NCBI GenBank assembly: GCA_021816155.1
Contig: JAKAZA010000026.1
Coordinates: 1 to 33,927, forward strand
Source of the DNA: Pseudomonadota bacterium
GTDB lineage: Bacteria; Pseudomonadota; Alphaproteobacteria; Caulobacterales; Caulobacteraceae
Direction of reading: 5' to 3'
Length of the DNA stretch: 33,927 bases
The notes under the pieces are model-generated. The model was given only the letters and a program-made list of their open reading frames with translations, was not told where the DNA came from and searched no databases. Each line of letters opens with the position of its first letter. Within the stretch, counting starts at the first letter, position 1. A program made the translations under genes and the position numbers. This document shows, piece after piece, positions 6,288 through 14,258 of this stretch.

Positions 6288-8474
6288 TTGCGAGAAGAGT
6301 CCGCTTTGTCGCCAGTCACTCGAACGAGAGGGCCCGCGTTGCGCCGCTTCGCCGCTGATCTGGGAGGCGCGCTGGTGGCCTCGCCGAGAGTGCGGCGGGG
6401 CTTCACCCAGAACATGGTCTCGGCGCTCATCGTCTTCGCCGGCGCCGTACCGTTCGCTGGCTGGACGCTGCCCGGCGGATGGCTGGTCGTGACCCTGGCG
6501 CTCATGCTCTGCGACCGGCGTTGGCGGGCCCAGCGCCGCGCAGCCGCGCCGCGTTTCCGGCTCTTCGAATGGCTGCTCAGTTTCAGCTATTCGGTCGCCG
6601 CGTTCTATCTCGTCTTCATGTTCAGAGGCGCGGCGCAAACCCTCGGCGTCACGCTGTACGGCGTCCTGCTGTTCCAGATCATGGCGCGCGACTACGCGCA
6701 GCCGTGGCGGATGATCGCCAACCTGGCGCCGCCGGTCGCGCTGGTGGTCCTGGTACAGACCGCCGCGGCCGCCAACCTGATCGAGGTCGGCCTGCCCTGG
6801 CAGATCGTGACGCTGGTCGCGAGTCCCTTCGTGGTGTTCCGGGCGTTCCGCGTGGTGCACGCCAATCTCGAGCGGCATCTCGGTCGCGAACGCGAGGTGG
6901 CGGACCAGCTGCGCGAGAGCGAGGCCCGCTACAGGCTGATCGCCGAGAGCTCGCCCGACGTCATCCTGCGCTACGATATCGAGGGCCACGTCGAATACCT
7001 TTCTCCGGCCGCGCGTCTCTACGGCTGGAATCCCGATGATCTGACGGGCGCCAACCTCGCGCGTTCGCTGCATCCCGACGAACTGGAGCGCAACGCGGCG
7101 TTCATGGCCGACCTGGCGGCCGGCAGGCCGACGCCACAGGGCAAGGAGAATGTCTGGCGCACGCGCACTCCGGACGGACGCAGCATCACGTTCGAGGGCC
7201 GCTCCAGCCCGGTGATCGGTACGGACGGCCGGGTTCTGGGCGCGGTCGCCGTCATGCGCGACGTCACCGACCGTCTCGCGCTCGAGGACGAACTGCGCCG
7301 CAAACAGGCCGAGTCCGAGGCCGCGTCGCTGGCCAAGAGCGCGTTCCTGGCCACCGTCAGCCATGAGATCCGCACGCCGCTGAACGGTGTTCTAGGGATG
7401 GCGCAGGCCATGGCGCGCGATGAGCTTCCGTTGCGCCAGAGCGAGCGGCTGCAGGTGATCACCCGCTCCGGCGAGACCCTGCTCGCCCTGCTCAACGATA
7501 TTCTTGATCTGTCCAAGATCGAGGCCGGAAAGCTCGAGTTGGAGGTGGCCGATGTCGACCTCGCCCAGATCGTCCTGGGCGCGGAGGCGGCGTTCGCGGC
7601 CAACGCGGAGATGAAAGGGCTGCGCCTTGCGACGCGGCTCAGCGAGGATCTGCGCGGCCTCTGGCGCGGCGACGCCGTGCGCCTGCGCCAGGTGCTCTAC
7701 AACCTCGTCTCGAACGCGGTGAAGTTCACCGAGAGCGGCGAGGTCGTCATCGAGGCCGAGACCACGCCCGACGGGGTCAGGATCGCGGTGCGCGACACCG
7801 GTGTCGGTATTCCCGCGGGCAGTATCGCCGGGCTCTTTCGGAAGTTCGTGCAGGCGGACTCGTCGACCACGCGCCGGTTCGGCGGTACGGGCCTTGGGCT
7901 CGCCATCAGCGCCGAGTTGTGTCAGGCGATGGGTGGGACGATCACCGTCGCGAGCACGATGGGCGCGGGCAGCGTCTTCACCGTGCTGCTGCCGCTCGAA
8001 CGGGCGCCGGCCGGCGCGACGGCGGTCGCGACTGCCGAGGCCGTCGGATCCCACCTCGGCGGCGCCTGGCGCGTGCTCGCCGCCGAAGACAACCGGGTCA
8101 ACCAGCTGGTGCTGCAGACCCTGCTGGGGCAGCTCGGAATCGAGCCTGTGATGGTCGAGAACGGGGCGATGGCGGTCGAGGCGTGGCGGCGCGAACCCTG
8201 GGACCTGATCCTGATGGACGTGCAGATGCCCACGATGGACGGTCCGACGGCCGCGCGCGCCATTCGGACCGCAGAAGCGGCGGACGGCCGGGCGCGAACC
8301 CCGATCGTGGCGCTCACCGCCAACGCCATGACCCACCAGCTCGCCGATTACCTGGCCGCAGGCATGGACGCCGTCGTGGCCAAGCCGATCAGGGTCGACG
8401 AACTGTTCGCGGCGATCCAGAGCGTGACCGCGAGTCCTCAGGCGGCGCCGCTCGCCGCCGTGGCGAATGGCTGA
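6288..8474 (+). CDS. Hybrid sensor histidine kinase/response regulator
   Basis: 728 residues from the most upstream start. The N-terminal membrane region holds about five or six hydrophobic segments between residues 43 and 188. A PAS domain follows (about 212-330), then HisKA with the phospho-acceptor His359 in SHEIRTPLNG. The HATPase domain shows N476 in the N-box, DTGVGIP and GGTGLGL. A C-terminal receiver domain has Asp644 (LILMDVQMP) and Lys699. It should autophosphorylate and pass phosphate internally, then probably to a separate phosphotransfer protein. The start is uncertain: TTG at 6288 is the longest, TTG at 6339 follows GAGAGG, and GTG at 6375 has GGGAGG seven bases upstream. No separate response regulator is adjacent, so its pathway is unknown. 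Confidence 0.9.
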   Translation: MREESALSPVTRTRGPALRRFAADLGGALVASPRVRRGFTQNMVSALIVFAGAVPFAGWTLPGGWLVVTLALMLCDRRWRAQRRAAAPRFRLFEWLLSFSYSVAAFYLVFMFRGAAQTLGVTLYGVLLFQIMARDYAQPWRMIANLAPPVALVVLVQTAAAANLIEVGLPWQIVTLVASPFVVFRAFRVVHANLERHLGREREVADQLRESEARYRLIAESSPDVILRYDIEGHVEYLSPAARLYGWNPDDLTGANLARSLHPDELERNAAFMADLAAGRPTPQGKENVWRTRTPDGRSITFEGRSSPVIGTDGRVLGAVAVMRDVTDRLALEDELRRKQAESEAASLAKSAFLATVSHEIRTPLNGVLGMAQAMARDELPLRQSERLQVITRSGETLLALLNDILDLSKIEAGKLELEVADVDLAQIVLGAEAAFAANAEMKGLRLATRLSEDLRGLWRGDAVRLRQVLYNLVSNAVKFTESGEVVIEAETTPDGVRIAVRDTGVGIPAGSIAGLFRKFVQADSSTTRRFGGTGLGLAISAELCQAMGGTITVASTMGAGSVFTVLLPLERAPAGATAVATAEAVGSHLGGAWRVLAAEDNRVNQLVLQTLLGQLGIEPVMVENGAMAVEAWRREPWDLILMDVQMPTMDGPTAARAIRTAEAADGRARTPIVALTANAMTHQLADYLAAGMDAVVAKPIRVDELFAAIQSVTASPQAAPLAAVANG

Positions 8475-8478
8475 AGCC

Positions 8479-8497
8479 CCCGGCGGTCTGCGCCGGG
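8479..8497. terminator. Hairpin between the convergent kinase and crotonase genes
   Basis: CCCGGCG (8479-8485) and CGCCGGG (8491-8497) form a 7-base GC stem with a 5-base loop, just after the kinase stop and about 20 bases beyond the crotonase stop on the other strand. Confidence 0.45.
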
Positions 8498-8518
8498 CGA
8501 GCTCCGCTCACCTGTGCT

Positions 8519-9376
8519 TCACCGCTTCGAGACCTGCGGCGCGATCGGGTCCCCGGAGTCACGCTCGGCCACGGCCTGCTTGAAACCGACCTCCTGCGCG
8601 CGCTCCTGAAACCAGATCCCCTCCGGACTGTGACGCGCGACGCCGTCGAAGAAGGTGGCGAGCGTCTGGGTGGTGGCGAGGCCCATGTTCTCGTAGGCGA
8701 GGTTGACCACCATCTTGGTCATCATCAGCTGGTTGCGCGGCACGCCTTTCAGGCGCCCGACCAGGGCGTCCACCGCCGCGTCGAGCTCGGCCTCGGGGAC
8801 GGCCGTGAGCGCGAGCCCGATCTCGGCGGCCTCGCGGCCGGTGATCAGGTCGCCGGTCATCATCAGGCGCTTGGCCGCCTGCGGGCCCAGGCGATAGACC
8901 CACATGGCCGGCGTCGGCACGCCCCAGACGCGGGCCGGCGGATAGCCGATGCGGGCGTCGTCGGCCATTATCAGGAAATCGCAGCAGAGCGCGATGTCCG
9001 AACCGCCGGCCACCGCCGCGCCGTGCACGCGGGCGATGGTGGGCTTGCGCGCGCGCCACAGGCTCATGAAGTCCTGCGTGTTGCGCCACATGCCGGCGAA
9101 GTCCAGCGTCGGGTCCCATGGCATCGACTGGCCGCCGCCGCTGTCCTCGTCGGAGCGCTCGGCGAACTTCTTGAGGTCGTAACCGCCGCAGAAACCCTTG
9201 CCGGCGCCGCGCACCACGATGACGTGCACGTCCGGGTCGCGGTCGGCTTCCTCGACCGCCGCGCGGATCTCGCGTGGCATGCGAGCGTCGATGGCGTTGA
9301 AGCGTTCGGGGCGGTTCAGCGTGATGGTGGCGACGCGATCGTCCGCCGCGTAGGTCAGGCTCTTGAAGTCGGGCAT
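8519..9376 (-). CDS. Enoyl-CoA hydratase/isomerase (crotonase) family protein
   Basis: 285 residues with the crotonase fold. NRPERFNAI (21-29) and GFCGGYDLKKF (61-71) give the CoA-binding and first oxyanion-hole region. VHGAAVAGGSDIAL (118-130) gives the second. At the first catalytic Glu position there is Asp127, and the usual PE motif of the second Glu is replaced by YPPARVWGVP (145-154). Classical hydratase chemistry is therefore doubtful; a thioesterase, isomerase or other crotonase reaction is possible. It is the second gene of a pair with the esterase, starting 12 bases after the esterase stop. Family assignment is firm, reaction is not. Confidence 0.88.
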   Translation of the reverse strand: MPDFKSLTYAADDRVATITLNRPERFNAIDARMPREIRAAVEEADRDPDVHVIVVRGAGKGFCGGYDLKKFAERSDEDSGGGQSMPWDPTLDFAGMWRNTQDFMSLWRARKPTIARVHGAAVAGGSDIALCCDFLIMADDARIGYPPARVWGVPTPAMWVYRLGPQAAKRLMMTGDLITGREAAEIGLALTAVPEAELDAAVDALVGRLKGVPRNQLMMTKMVVNLAYENMGLATTQTLATFFDGVARHSPEGIWFQERAQEVGFKQAVAERDSGDPIAPQVSKR

Positions 9377-9388
9377 GGGCGGACCGGG

Positions 9389-10294
9389 TCAGGCCAGGCC
9401 CTGGTCGACCAGCCATTCGCCGAAGCGGTCGATCCAGCTGTCCGACGGCAGCCCCAGCTGGGCCATGCCGAAGCCGTGGCCGCCGCGGGAATAGGCGTGC
9501 ATCTCGGCCGGGCGCCCGGCGTCGGTCCAGTCGTCGAAGAGGCCGCGCGTGACGGTGAACAGCAGCCTGTCGTCGACGGCCACGGCGACGAACAACGGCG
9601 GGGCGTCGGCGGGGACCGGCCGGCCGCCGGTCTCGCCGCCGTAGATCGGCGCGGCGAAGGCGAGCGGCGGGCCGCCCGGGTCCATGGCGACGTCGGTGGC
9701 GAGAAAGGCGCCGGCCGAAAAGCCGATCATCCCGATCCGGTCCGGCTTCACGCCCCATTCGGCGGCGCGCTCGCGCACGAGGGCCAGCGCGCGCCGGCCG
9801 TCCGCCGCCGCCTCGTCGCGGGCGCGCTGAAGGCCGCGGTCGGAGATGAGTTCGCCGAGCGAACGCGGCGGCCTGCCGCCCTCGAGGCGTGCGGCGACCG
9901 AGGCCTGCGTCTCGGCGGAGGTGCGCGCGTACTCGGCCGGATCAGGCGGCGTGCCGCGCAGCCGGTACTTCAGCAGGAAGGCCGCGTAGCCGCGCGCGGC
10001 CAGCCAGCGCGCCACGTCGATCCCCTCGTGCTCCCAGGCGAGGATGCGCCAGCCGCCGCCTGGGGCGACGATCACGCCGACGCCGTTGGCCCTGGCCGGA
10101 TCCGGCCGGAACACGGTGAGCGAGGGGATGGAGACGTTGCGCAGGATGTCGGTCTCGGCGCCGCCGGCGATGGGCGCCCGGTAGACGATCTCGTCGTACG
10201 GCGCCTTGCCGCCCGGCGGTCCCTCCGGCCAGAGCAGCACCTCCTCGTGCGCGCTGGTCTCGCCGATCCTGGGCTCAAGCGTCTCCACGCTCAT
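9389..10294 (-). CDS. Alpha/beta-hydrolase esterase (acetyl-esterase/BD-FAE-like)
   Basis: 301 residues. APGGGWRILAWEHEG (78-92) provides the oxyanion-hole loop in place of the classic HGGG. GFSAG holds the nucleophile Ser193, an Asp at 241/242 (VDDRL) and His273 (GGHGF) complete the triad. No signal peptide is present, so it is cytoplasmic. AGGAGG upstream of 10294 fixes the start; a longer in-frame reading overlaps the GNAT remnant. The 30-base element upstream (10320-10349) matches that before the monooxygenase gene. It likely hydrolyses a small or medium ester, plausibly the product of that monooxygenase; this link is inferred. Confidence 0.85.
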   Translation of the reverse strand: MSVETLEPRIGETSAHEEVLLWPEGPPGGKAPYDEIVYRAPIAGGAETDILRNVSIPSLTVFRPDPARANGVGVIVAPGGGWRILAWEHEGIDVARWLAARGYAAFLLKYRLRGTPPDPAEYARTSAETQASVAARLEGGRPPRSLGELISDRGLQRARDEAAADGRRALALVRERAAEWGVKPDRIGMIGFSAGAFLATDVAMDPGGPPLAFAAPIYGGETGGRPVPADAPPLFVAVAVDDRLLFTVTRGLFDDWTDAGRPAEMHAYSRGGHGFGMAQLGLPSDSWIDRFGEWLVDQGLA

Positions 10295-10319
10295 GGCGGT
10301 TCCTCCCGTTGGCTGGCGC

Positions 10320-10349
10320 GACTGAACGCCATACGCCGGGGGAGCACAA
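10320..10349 (-). promoter_or_regulatory. Shared upstream element (copy 2), before the esterase-crotonase pair
   Basis: On the minus strand it reads TTGTGCTCCCCCGG, CGTA, then TGGCGTTCAGTC, ending 25 bases before the esterase start. It aligns with copy 1 at 6167-6197 over nearly its whole length. It also lies beside the decayed end of the GNAT gene, so the esterase pair seems to have its own promoter. Confidence 0.5.
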
Positions 10350-10365
10350 CCCTTCGCCTGGCCGG

Positions 10366-10601
10366 TCAGTCCAGCGGGATGTTGACCTGCACGACGCCCG
10401 TCTGTTCCGCGCCGCCCGCGCGCAGTGGACGGCCGACGCCATGGCGACGACCACGCCATCGTCGATCGCGACGCAGAGATGATGTCCCGGGTCCGCCAGG
10501 AACTCCGCCGTCATCCCCGGATCGACCGGGTGATCGAACACGCCGTCAGCGACGTTGTTCAGCACGCCAGTATCGGCGGCGGCGAGCAGCCGGACCTCCA
10601 T
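10366..10601 (-). pseudogene. GNAT acetyltransferase remnant with internal deletion
   Basis: From ATG 10601 the reading MEVRLLAAADTG... to HHLCVAIDDGVVVAMASAVH matches the N-terminal strands of a GNAT acetyltransferase. At about 10428-10432 this frame ceases to look like protein. In another frame, LRAGGAEQTGVVQVNIPLD followed by TGA (10366-10368) looks like the C-terminal strand of the same family (pattern LYxxAGG...FPL). The central part with the acetyl-CoA pyrophosphate loop is missing and the join is out of frame. This is best read as a pseudogene made by an internal deletion. The start is 10 bases after the stop of the upstream membrane-protein gene, so it once belonged to that operon. 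Family recognition is from memory of GNAT sequences. Confidence 0.6.
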
Positions 10602-10611
10602 GCGCGGACTG

Positions 10612-11052
10612 TCACGCGAACTGGTTCGCAAGCGCGAGGCGCGGCAGCGCTCGGGTGGCGGCGAACGCGCGCCAGACGAGGCGGGTGAAGCAGATCAGGC
10701 ACAGCTCCAGCAGGGCCACTTGCGCGGTCTTCCCAGCGTCCAGGCCCCCCGCCGCGCCCAGCCGCGCGATCGACACCAACAGCAGGGTCATGCCCGCGAT
10801 GCAGAAGACGAAGAGGGCGAGGGCGGCCAGCCATGTCTTGCGGGTGATCAGCAGCAGCGCAGCCGCCGATTCCACCGATAGGAACGCCGCCTGGCCGAGC
10901 ACCAGCCAGTTGTCGGCCTCGTTGGCCCAGAAGGGTCTGGCGAGCGCGATCTCGCCGTCGGCTCCGGCGATCGTCAGCGCGACGATCGGAGCCGCGCCGA
11001 TCAGGAGCAGCGACCACGCGGTCCAGGCGATGATTTCCCGCGCCTGCGCCAT
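10612..11052 (-). CDS. Small four-helix membrane protein, unknown function
   Basis: 146 residues from the ATG at 11052. Hydrophobic segments lie at about residues 8-28, 50-68, 72-95 and 112-128, giving roughly four membrane spans. No enzymatic motif is recognised. The start is uncertain: the stretch NEEASVRAARIWWGPIVS just upstream reads as credible protein and would need a CTG overlapping the previous TGA, or an ATG at 11190 that overlaps the previous gene by 85 bases. It lies between a 131-residue unknown protein and the GNAT remnant, all on the minus strand. Confidence 0.65.
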   Translation of the reverse strand: MAQAREIIAWTAWSLLLIGAAPIVALTIAGADGEIALARPFWANEADNWLVLGQAAFLSVESAAALLLITRKTWLAALALFVFCIAGMTLLLVSIARLGAAGGLDAGKTAQVALLELCLICFTRLVWRAFAATRALPRLALANQFA

Positions 11053-11105
11053 CGAGACGATCGGCCCCCACCAGATGCGGGCCGCACGGACGCTCGCCTC
11101 CTCGT

Positions 11106-11501
11106 TCAGGGCCTGCGCTGGGCCCTCGCCCGGATCGTCGGCGTCACTCCGAGGTTCCACTTGACGTCCTCCGGATCGAGCCCCTGGCACACCTCGGCCA
11201 TCCAGAGCAGGAACGGCGCCAGCTCGGCGTCGATCGCCTCGTCGTCGATCGGCCGCGGCTCGTAGCGGGGCCAGAAGGCGTAGACGATGGCCATCGACGG
11301 GCGCCCGCGCCCGAAGTCGCCTAGCTCGATCGCGAAGAGATGGCCGCCGGGGCTGCGCCAGTAGGCGCGCCCGGCGCGGAAGCCGAGGGCCGTCTCCAGC
11401 GACGACGCCACCTCGGGGCGGACGTCCAGCTCCTGCTCGAAGACGATCGGGTCGGCGCGCAAGGTGGCGAGTTCGGCCTCGGTCGGCGTGACGAAGTTCA
11501 T
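11106..11501 (-). CDS. Conserved-type hypothetical protein, 131 residues
   Basis: A soluble acidic protein beginning MNFVTPTEAELATLRADP, with aromatic-rich strands around RAYWRSPGGHLFAIELGDFG and MAIVYAFWPRY, and no signal peptide. I do not recognise the family. Its ATG overlaps the TGA of the upstream hydrolase remnant (ATGA at 11498-11501), showing translational coupling to that gene when it was intact. The downstream small membrane protein follows with little or no gap. Confidence 0.7.
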   Translation of the reverse strand: MNFVTPTEAELATLRADPIVFEQELDVRPEVASSLETALGFRAGRAYWRSPGGHLFAIELGDFGRGRPSMAIVYAFWPRYEPRPIDDEAIDAELAPFLLWMAEVCQGLDPEDVKWNLGVTPTIRARAQRRP

Positions 11502-11926
11502 GGCGCGGGCCCGACGGTGCGGTCCAGGAAGGCGACGATCTGCGGCGCGATGTCGGGCCCGCGGTCGTCCTGCAGGAAGTGCGCGGCGCGATCGAAGAGG
11601 ATCGGCCCCTCGGCGTGGGGCAGCAGCTCTTTCAGGCGCTCGCAGTATTCGCTCGGGAACACCTGGTCCTCCGGCGCCCAGATCAGCTGGATCGGGGTGT
11701 CCTTCAGCCGCGGCAGCGGGCTCTGGATCCAGGCTATGTCCGCCCAGCCGCGGTCGCCTCAGTCCTGGCCGACGATCGCCGGGCCCTTTAGGTCAAGCTG
11801 GTCGATCAGGGAGACGAGGTCGGCGATGTCGTGGGCGAGCGAATGGGCGGCGTCGATCCTGGGTTTGTCGGAATAGCCTTGCGGCCAGGGAAACATCGTC
11901 CGCAGCCAGTCCGGCTTTCTCGCGCA
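11498..11926 (-). pseudogene. Alpha/beta-hydrolase (haloalkane-dehalogenase-like) remnant
   Basis: One frame from about 11926 reads KPDWLRTMFPWPQ, GYSDKP, then DLVSLIDQLDLKGPAIVGQD, followed by TGA at 11759-11761. It continues after the stop as GWADIAWIQSPLPRLKD, IWAPEDQVFP and HFLQDDRGPDIAPQIVAFLD to 11498. GxSDKP, the nucleophile motif VGQD(W)G and the C-terminal APEDQVFP and HFLQ(D/E) match haloalkane-dehalogenase-like hydrolases. The TGA sits where these enzymes have Trp after the nucleophilic Asp, so TGG to TGA is the simplest change. About a hundred or more residues of cap region are missing after it, and the N-terminal strands with HGNP also appear missing. No start codon with a ribosome site is seen. 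It is clearly non-functional as drawn; the former function is inferred. Confidence 0.65.
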
Positions 11927-11937
11927 CCGCCGTCCTC

Positions 11938-12864
11938 TTAATCGAACACCCTGCCGACGCCCACCGCCGCGCCTCCGGTCAGCGCCCGGTACACGCTGGC
12001 GGGCGGGGTCACCATGAGCGGCAGGCGCAAGGCCGACCCGATCGCCGTTATGGCCATGAAGAGGACGCTGGCGGGCGTGAACGCGGTGGCGAGCGTCGAC
12101 AGGTCGGCGTCGACGCCCTGTCCGAGCGAGGCGAAGCCGCCGCCGAGGATCGCTGTGGCGAACATCGCGATCGCGAGCGTCAGAGCCCACACCACGAGAT
12201 CCAGCACGAACGCCAGCAGGTAGGTCCACAGCAGCGCCCAGAATCGTCCGCGTGTCAGCCGCCAGGAGCCCAGCAGGTCGATCTTGCGGGTGGCGAACGT
12301 CATCGCCGGCGCCAGGGAGAAGCGTACGGCGGCGAAGACGAAGACGACGACCAGCAACGGGATCAGGATCAGGAAGGCGAGCGCCAGGCCGGTGTCGCCC
12401 CCAGCGAAGCCGAGGAGCGCGAAGATGACCCCCGCCACCAGCACGACGCCGAGATAGAGCAGCGCCCCGAAGAGCAGGATCAGCGCGAAAAGGCCGAGCT
12501 GCCGCAGCTCGTCGGCGGCCAGCCGCAGGTAGCCGAAGCGCGATTCCTCAGGCCGCAGGACGGCCCTGTTCATTGCGGCGCTCACCACCGCCTGCAGCAC
12601 CAGCACGCCGATCAGAAGCACGGCGTACGTGGGCGCCAGAGCCTCCAGACGCGCCAGCATCGGCGTGGGATCGAGGCTGAACTGCAGGCTGGCTTCGGCC
12701 GCCTTGGCGAACTGCTGCCCGGCCGACAGCGTGATGAAGGTCGTGGAGGCGAGGGACGCCGCGAATTGCAGACCGGCCCAATAGACGACCGCCAGCGGCC
12801 GTTCCCAGACGATGCGGAATCCCGTGAGAGCCGCGTCCGTCACCGAGAAGCCCGCCGCCGCCAT
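11938..12864 (-). CDS. Multipass membrane protein, unknown function
   Basis: 308 residues with about six or seven hydrophobic segments, including strong ones near residues 80-97, 124-150, 157-180 and 210-235. It has no catalytic motif that I recognise. Architecture resembles the membrane domains often annotated as glycerophosphodiesterase-membrane-domain-like in Caulobacterales, which is a weak guess. The ATG at 12864 begins MAAAGFSVTDAALTGF. A longer open frame runs upstream into the antisense of the pentapeptide gene and was discarded. The hydrolase remnant begins about a dozen bases after its stop, so the two are probably co-transcribed. Confidence 0.75.
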   Translation of the reverse strand: MAAAGFSVTDAALTGFRIVWERPLAVVYWAGLQFAASLASTTFITLSAGQQFAKAAEASLQFSLDPTPMLARLEALAPTYAVLLIGVLVLQAVVSAAMNRAVLRPEESRFGYLRLAADELRQLGLFALILLFGALLYLGVVLVAGVIFALLGFAGGDTGLALAFLILIPLLVVVFVFAAVRFSLAPAMTFATRKIDLLGSWRLTRGRFWALLWTYLLAFVLDLVVWALTLAIAMFATAILGGGFASLGQGVDADLSTLATAFTPASVLFMAITAIGSALRLPLMVTPPASVYRALTGGAAVGVGRVFD

Positions 12865-12947
12865 CCCTTGCCTGCTCGCCCTTTCCGCGCTTGTCGCGCC
12901 CCTTAGGGCGGAATTCGCCGGGCGTGGCAAGGCTGGCGCGTCGGCCG

Positions 12948-14066
12948 TCAGACTCGGGCCGCGAGGCGTGTCGCCACGGCGCGGGTGAAATCTGCGCGCT
13001 CGAGGCACGCGCCGTCGAAGCTGGCATGGTGGTGGCGACCGCTCGGCAGGACGAGGGGGCGCAGGTCGGCGCCGACGAAGCGGGCGTGCGCCAGCTTCGC
13101 CCGGCTGAACGACGCGCCGCGAAGGTCGCAGCCATCGAAGATGGCGCCACGCAGGTCGGCGCCGTCGAACACGGCGCCCTGGAACGAGCCGCCCGAGAAG
13201 TCGAGGCAGACCGCGCGCACGTTGCGAGCCGACAGCGCGGTCAGGGTGCGGCCGCGGAACGCCGCGGCGAGCGGGCGCAGGTCTTCGCTGTCGATGACCG
13301 CCGGCGCGCCGGTCCGTCCGCCGCTCGCCGCCCACTCTTCGGCGCGTCGCAACCGCTCGCGCACCTCCTCCGCTCGCGCCTGCTCGGCAGGGCCCGGCGC
13401 GAACACGCAGCCAGCGATCTGGTCGGGCGTCAGCATCAGCCGCGAGAGATCAACCCCGTCCATAACCGTGTCGCAGAAAACGGCGTCGGTGAGCTTCGCG
13501 CCGGAAAGGTCGGCGGCCGCGAGCACCGCGCCGGTGAAGTCGGCGCCCTTCAGGTTGGCGGCGCAGAGCCGCGCGCCCCGCATCGCACAGTTGGTGAAAT
13601 CGGCGCCGCGCCCTCCCACCGCCAGACGGTTCCTCGGCTGTGCCCCGTGGCGGAAGACGTGCAGCCCTTCGTGGCCGGTCGGGAAGGCGATGTAGGCGGC
13701 GCGCATGTCGGCCTCGTCCATCACCGCGCCCGAAAGCACGGCGCCGGCTAGGCGCGCGCCGCGCATGTCGGCGCGACGCAGGTTGGCCGCGCGCAGATCA
13801 CACCCTTCGAGGTTGGCGCAGTAGAGAGCGGCCCGCTCGAAGTGGCTGCCCGCGAGGACCGCGCCCTCGAGGTTCGCTCCGGTGAGGTCGGCGTCGTTGA
13901 GCAGCCGGCGCCGGCAGTCGACGCCGGGCGCGTCGGCGTACTGAAGGAAGGCGCGCCGCCCGCCGCGCGCGCCTTTGAGGAACCGTTCGTGCTGGGCCAC
14001 CGCGGTCTCGATCGCCGCCTGGTCCCACAAGCGTGGCGGGTTGGCGGTCGAAGCGCGCGTGGGCAT
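12948..14066 (-). CDS. Pentapeptide-repeat protein
   Basis: 372 residues with A(D/N)Lxx-type pentapeptide repeats that would build a right-handed quadrilateral beta-helix. Repeats run roughly 57-121 (NDADLTGANLEGAVLAGSHF and on), 157-205 (ADFTNCAMRGARLCAANL and on) and 286-360 (LDFSGGSFQGAVF and on). They are separated by non-repeat stretches at about 122-156 (GHEGLHVFRHG) and 206-285, the latter partly a charged helix. No kinase or other fused domain is seen and there is no signal peptide. Some members mimic DNA and protect gyrase, but most have no known role, so none is assigned. The gene has its own 192-base upstream region behind the P450 gene. Confidence 0.9.
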   Translation of the reverse strand: MPTRASTANPPRLWDQAAIETAVAQHERFLKGARGGRRAFLQYADAPGVDCRRRLLNDADLTGANLEGAVLAGSHFERAALYCANLEGCDLRAANLRRADMRGARLAGAVLSGAVMDEADMRAAYIAFPTGHEGLHVFRHGAQPRNRLAVGGRGADFTNCAMRGARLCAANLKGADFTGAVLAAADLSGAKLTDAVFCDTVMDGVDLSRLMLTPDQIAGCVFAPGPAEQARAEEVRERLRRAEEWAASGGRTGAPAVIDSEDLRPLAAAFRGRTLTALSARNVRAVCLDFSGGSFQGAVFDGADLRGAIFDGCDLRGASFSRAKLAHARFVGADLRPLVLPSGRHHHASFDGACLERADFTRAVATRLAARV

Positions 14067-14258
14067 GGATGTTCGCTTCGCAAGGCAGCGCTCGCCGACG
14101 CGCCGCGAGCGCCCGCATTTGGCCGGGGTGCGATTGAGAAGTGGTTCAAAATCGCGGTTAAGTGGCGGAAACCATGAGCTGACTCCCGAAGCACCTTGGG
14201 CGGCGGCGAACCCTTTCGGGGAGGCGTCGCCGTCCGGGGGCAGTCGACCCCGCTGCGA

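Noticed and set aside
7919-11164. Very long plus-strand open frame (over 1000 codons)
   Set aside because: It runs antisense or out of frame through the kinase, crotonase, esterase and membrane-protein genes, is Arg/Gly/Asp-rich and has no domain; a GC-rich shadow.
11759-11761. In-frame TGA in the hydrolase remnant read as selenocysteine, given selD nearby
   Set aside because: The position is Trp in the family, the surrounding gene has large missing parts, and no convincing SECIS-like hairpin with a GGU loop was seen after the TGA.
12897-12910. Short hairpin CGCCC/GGGCG after the pentapeptide gene
   Set aside because: A five-base GC stem is expected by chance at this base composition, so it was not listed as a terminator.
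11938-13335. Longer version of the multipass membrane protein
   Set aside because: The added N-terminal part is antisense or off-frame to the pentapeptide gene and is low-complexity Arg/Gly-rich.
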